This document shows, piece after piece, positions 63,203 through 64,000 of a stretch of 64,000 nt of DNA. Where the stretch lies: assembly GCA_029215795.1 (NCBI GenBank), contig JARDYH010000002.1, forward strand, positions 14,253,001 through 14,317,000, in the 5' to 3' direction. The stretch's first letter is position 1. Each line of letters opens with the position of its first letter. The stretch comes from Anniella stebbinsi. Lineage: Eukaryota > Chordata > Lepidosauria > Squamata > Anniellidae. The notes under the pieces are model-generated. The model was not told the origin of the DNA, ran no database searches, and saw only the letters and a list, made by a program, of their open reading frames with translations. A program made the position numbers and the translations under genes.

Positions 63203-63284
63203 AGAGCAGGATCTACACCTGCTTTATAACAGTATTGAGGTGCACTTTCAAAGTGTTATATCCTGCTTGGTGTAGATCTGGCCC
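63203..63284. mobile_element. TCTACAC-family MITE, short copy
   Basis: GGATCTACACCTGCTTTATA to GCTTGGTGTAGATCTGGCCC with AAAGTGTTATATCCTG inside. It is related to the member at 22924 but shorter, so it is probably internally deleted. Confidence 0.65.
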
Positions 63285-63404
63285 AAGATGGAGTTAGCAG
63301 TTCAAAATGGAACTCAGGAGAGTGACTTGGGTTAATATACCTACTACCACCAACTTACTACCACCAACCCTCTTATCAGCTCACCTGACTGTGACGTGTG
63401 GTGG

Positions 63405-63455
63405 CAACAGTGTGTGTGTGTGTGTGTGAGAGAGAGAGTGTGTGTGTGTTTGTGT
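63405..63455. repeat. (TG)n-(AG)n-(TG)n microsatellite
   Basis: TG repeats interrupted by a GAGAGAGAGAG block. Confidence 0.9.
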
Positions 63456-63464
63456 GAAATGTTT

Positions 63465-63590
63465 TGGCCCTGCCCCGTTTGCTTTTAGCCCCACCTACCA
63501 CTGGAATGCCCCTCCCCCTGAGAACCTCCCTGAAATGGAATTCAGCCTTCAGGCTAAAAAAGAATCAACACCCCCTGCATTAAGAGATTC
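63465..63590 (-). repeat. Interspersed repeat J, copy 3
   Basis: CCCTGCCCCGTTTGCTTTTA, GCCCCACCTACCACTGGAAT, GGAATTCAGCCTTCAGGC is the reverse complement of the GC-rich end of repeat J at 44553-44660. Confidence 0.6.
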
Positions 63591-64000
63591 AACACCCACA
63601 TTTCCCACTGTTGCTTTGCAGCAACTGGTATGAAATACTGGTATTTTCAAATGCTGAAAGAAAGAGGGGTAGAGAGGGAGGTCACAACCCCCTCCCCTCC
63701 ACTGCATGGATAGCCTCCTGCATGAGCCAGGCCCACCTGTGTGGGTCCAGTTGTGCAGCAGCCCTGTTCACAATTTCTCAGCCTCACCCAAAAAAATAAA
63801 AAAGGAAAAAGAGGTGAGCAGAGGGAAGAGAAATCATGTGAACTAGGACATGTGGAATTGGGCATGTGCCTGATGAGCCAGGAGCACACAAAGTACTATC
63901 TACATAGTGGAGAGGAAAGGTTTCCTGGATGAAGGTATGACATGGAGCAACCTGCCCCCTCTCCTAATGAGAATTTCATCTATTATGTTCATTCACTCAC
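63591..64000. other. Unassigned sequence
   Basis: No recognisable feature up to the window edge. Confidence 0.35.

Overview
This window looks like repeat-dense, non-coding nuclear DNA from a sauropsid, most probably a squamate reptile (lizard or snake). The evidence is the repeat content: 3' ends of CR1-type LINEs (one ending in the typical ATTCTATGATTCTAT tail), L2-type LINE 3' ends with (AAAT)n tails, two kinds of tRNA-headed SINE, and very many short palindromic DNA transposons. The family names were assigned by eye. No intact host protein gene, rRNA, functional tRNA or CRISPR array was found. The long open frames lie in GC-rich or palindromic repeats or show no family I recognise.

The one host-gene-like piece is at about 45.1-45.4 kb on the minus strand. 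It is a 90-codon open copy of an internal kinase exon of the atypical MAP kinase MAPK4/ERK4 (or its paralogue MAPK6/ERK3). It keeps a splice donor but has a small deletion and an altered DFG motif, so it is probably a pseudogene exon.

The most distinctive component is a CpG-rich hAT-like family with ends TAGGG(A/G)TGTGCAC and 8-bp target-site duplications (TSDs). There are four full copies, at 5.6-6.9, 32.5-34.4, 38.7-39.8 and 41.4-42.7 kb, and one broken copy at 9.5-10.0 kb. Each full copy holds an internal array of 2 to 5 long palindromic units (period about 240 bp) centred on GGGTGATG(T/A)CATCACCC and edged by outward-facing splice-donor-like sequences. I recognise no standard name for this architecture, and it is the best candidate here for something undescribed.

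A second palindromic family of about 320 bp (TAGGGTGACCA ends, 8-bp TSDs) occurs at about 14 loci in two subfamilies. Smaller MITE families include Harbinger-like elements with 3-bp TSDs, a TCTACAC family, and a GTTCGGACGACAC family. An AT-rich TAGGGATG family is also scattered through the window.

Many insertions are nested, which gives relative ages: a transposon inside a palindromic element at 21.3-22.1 kb, one MITE inside another at 14.0-14.4 kb, MITEs inside SINEs at 26.8 and 49.7 kb, and a MITE inside an L2 LINE at 62.2 kb. Between the repeats are apparently single-copy stretches; a few carry homeodomain-like AT motifs and may be conserved non-coding sequence, which only alignment can decide.
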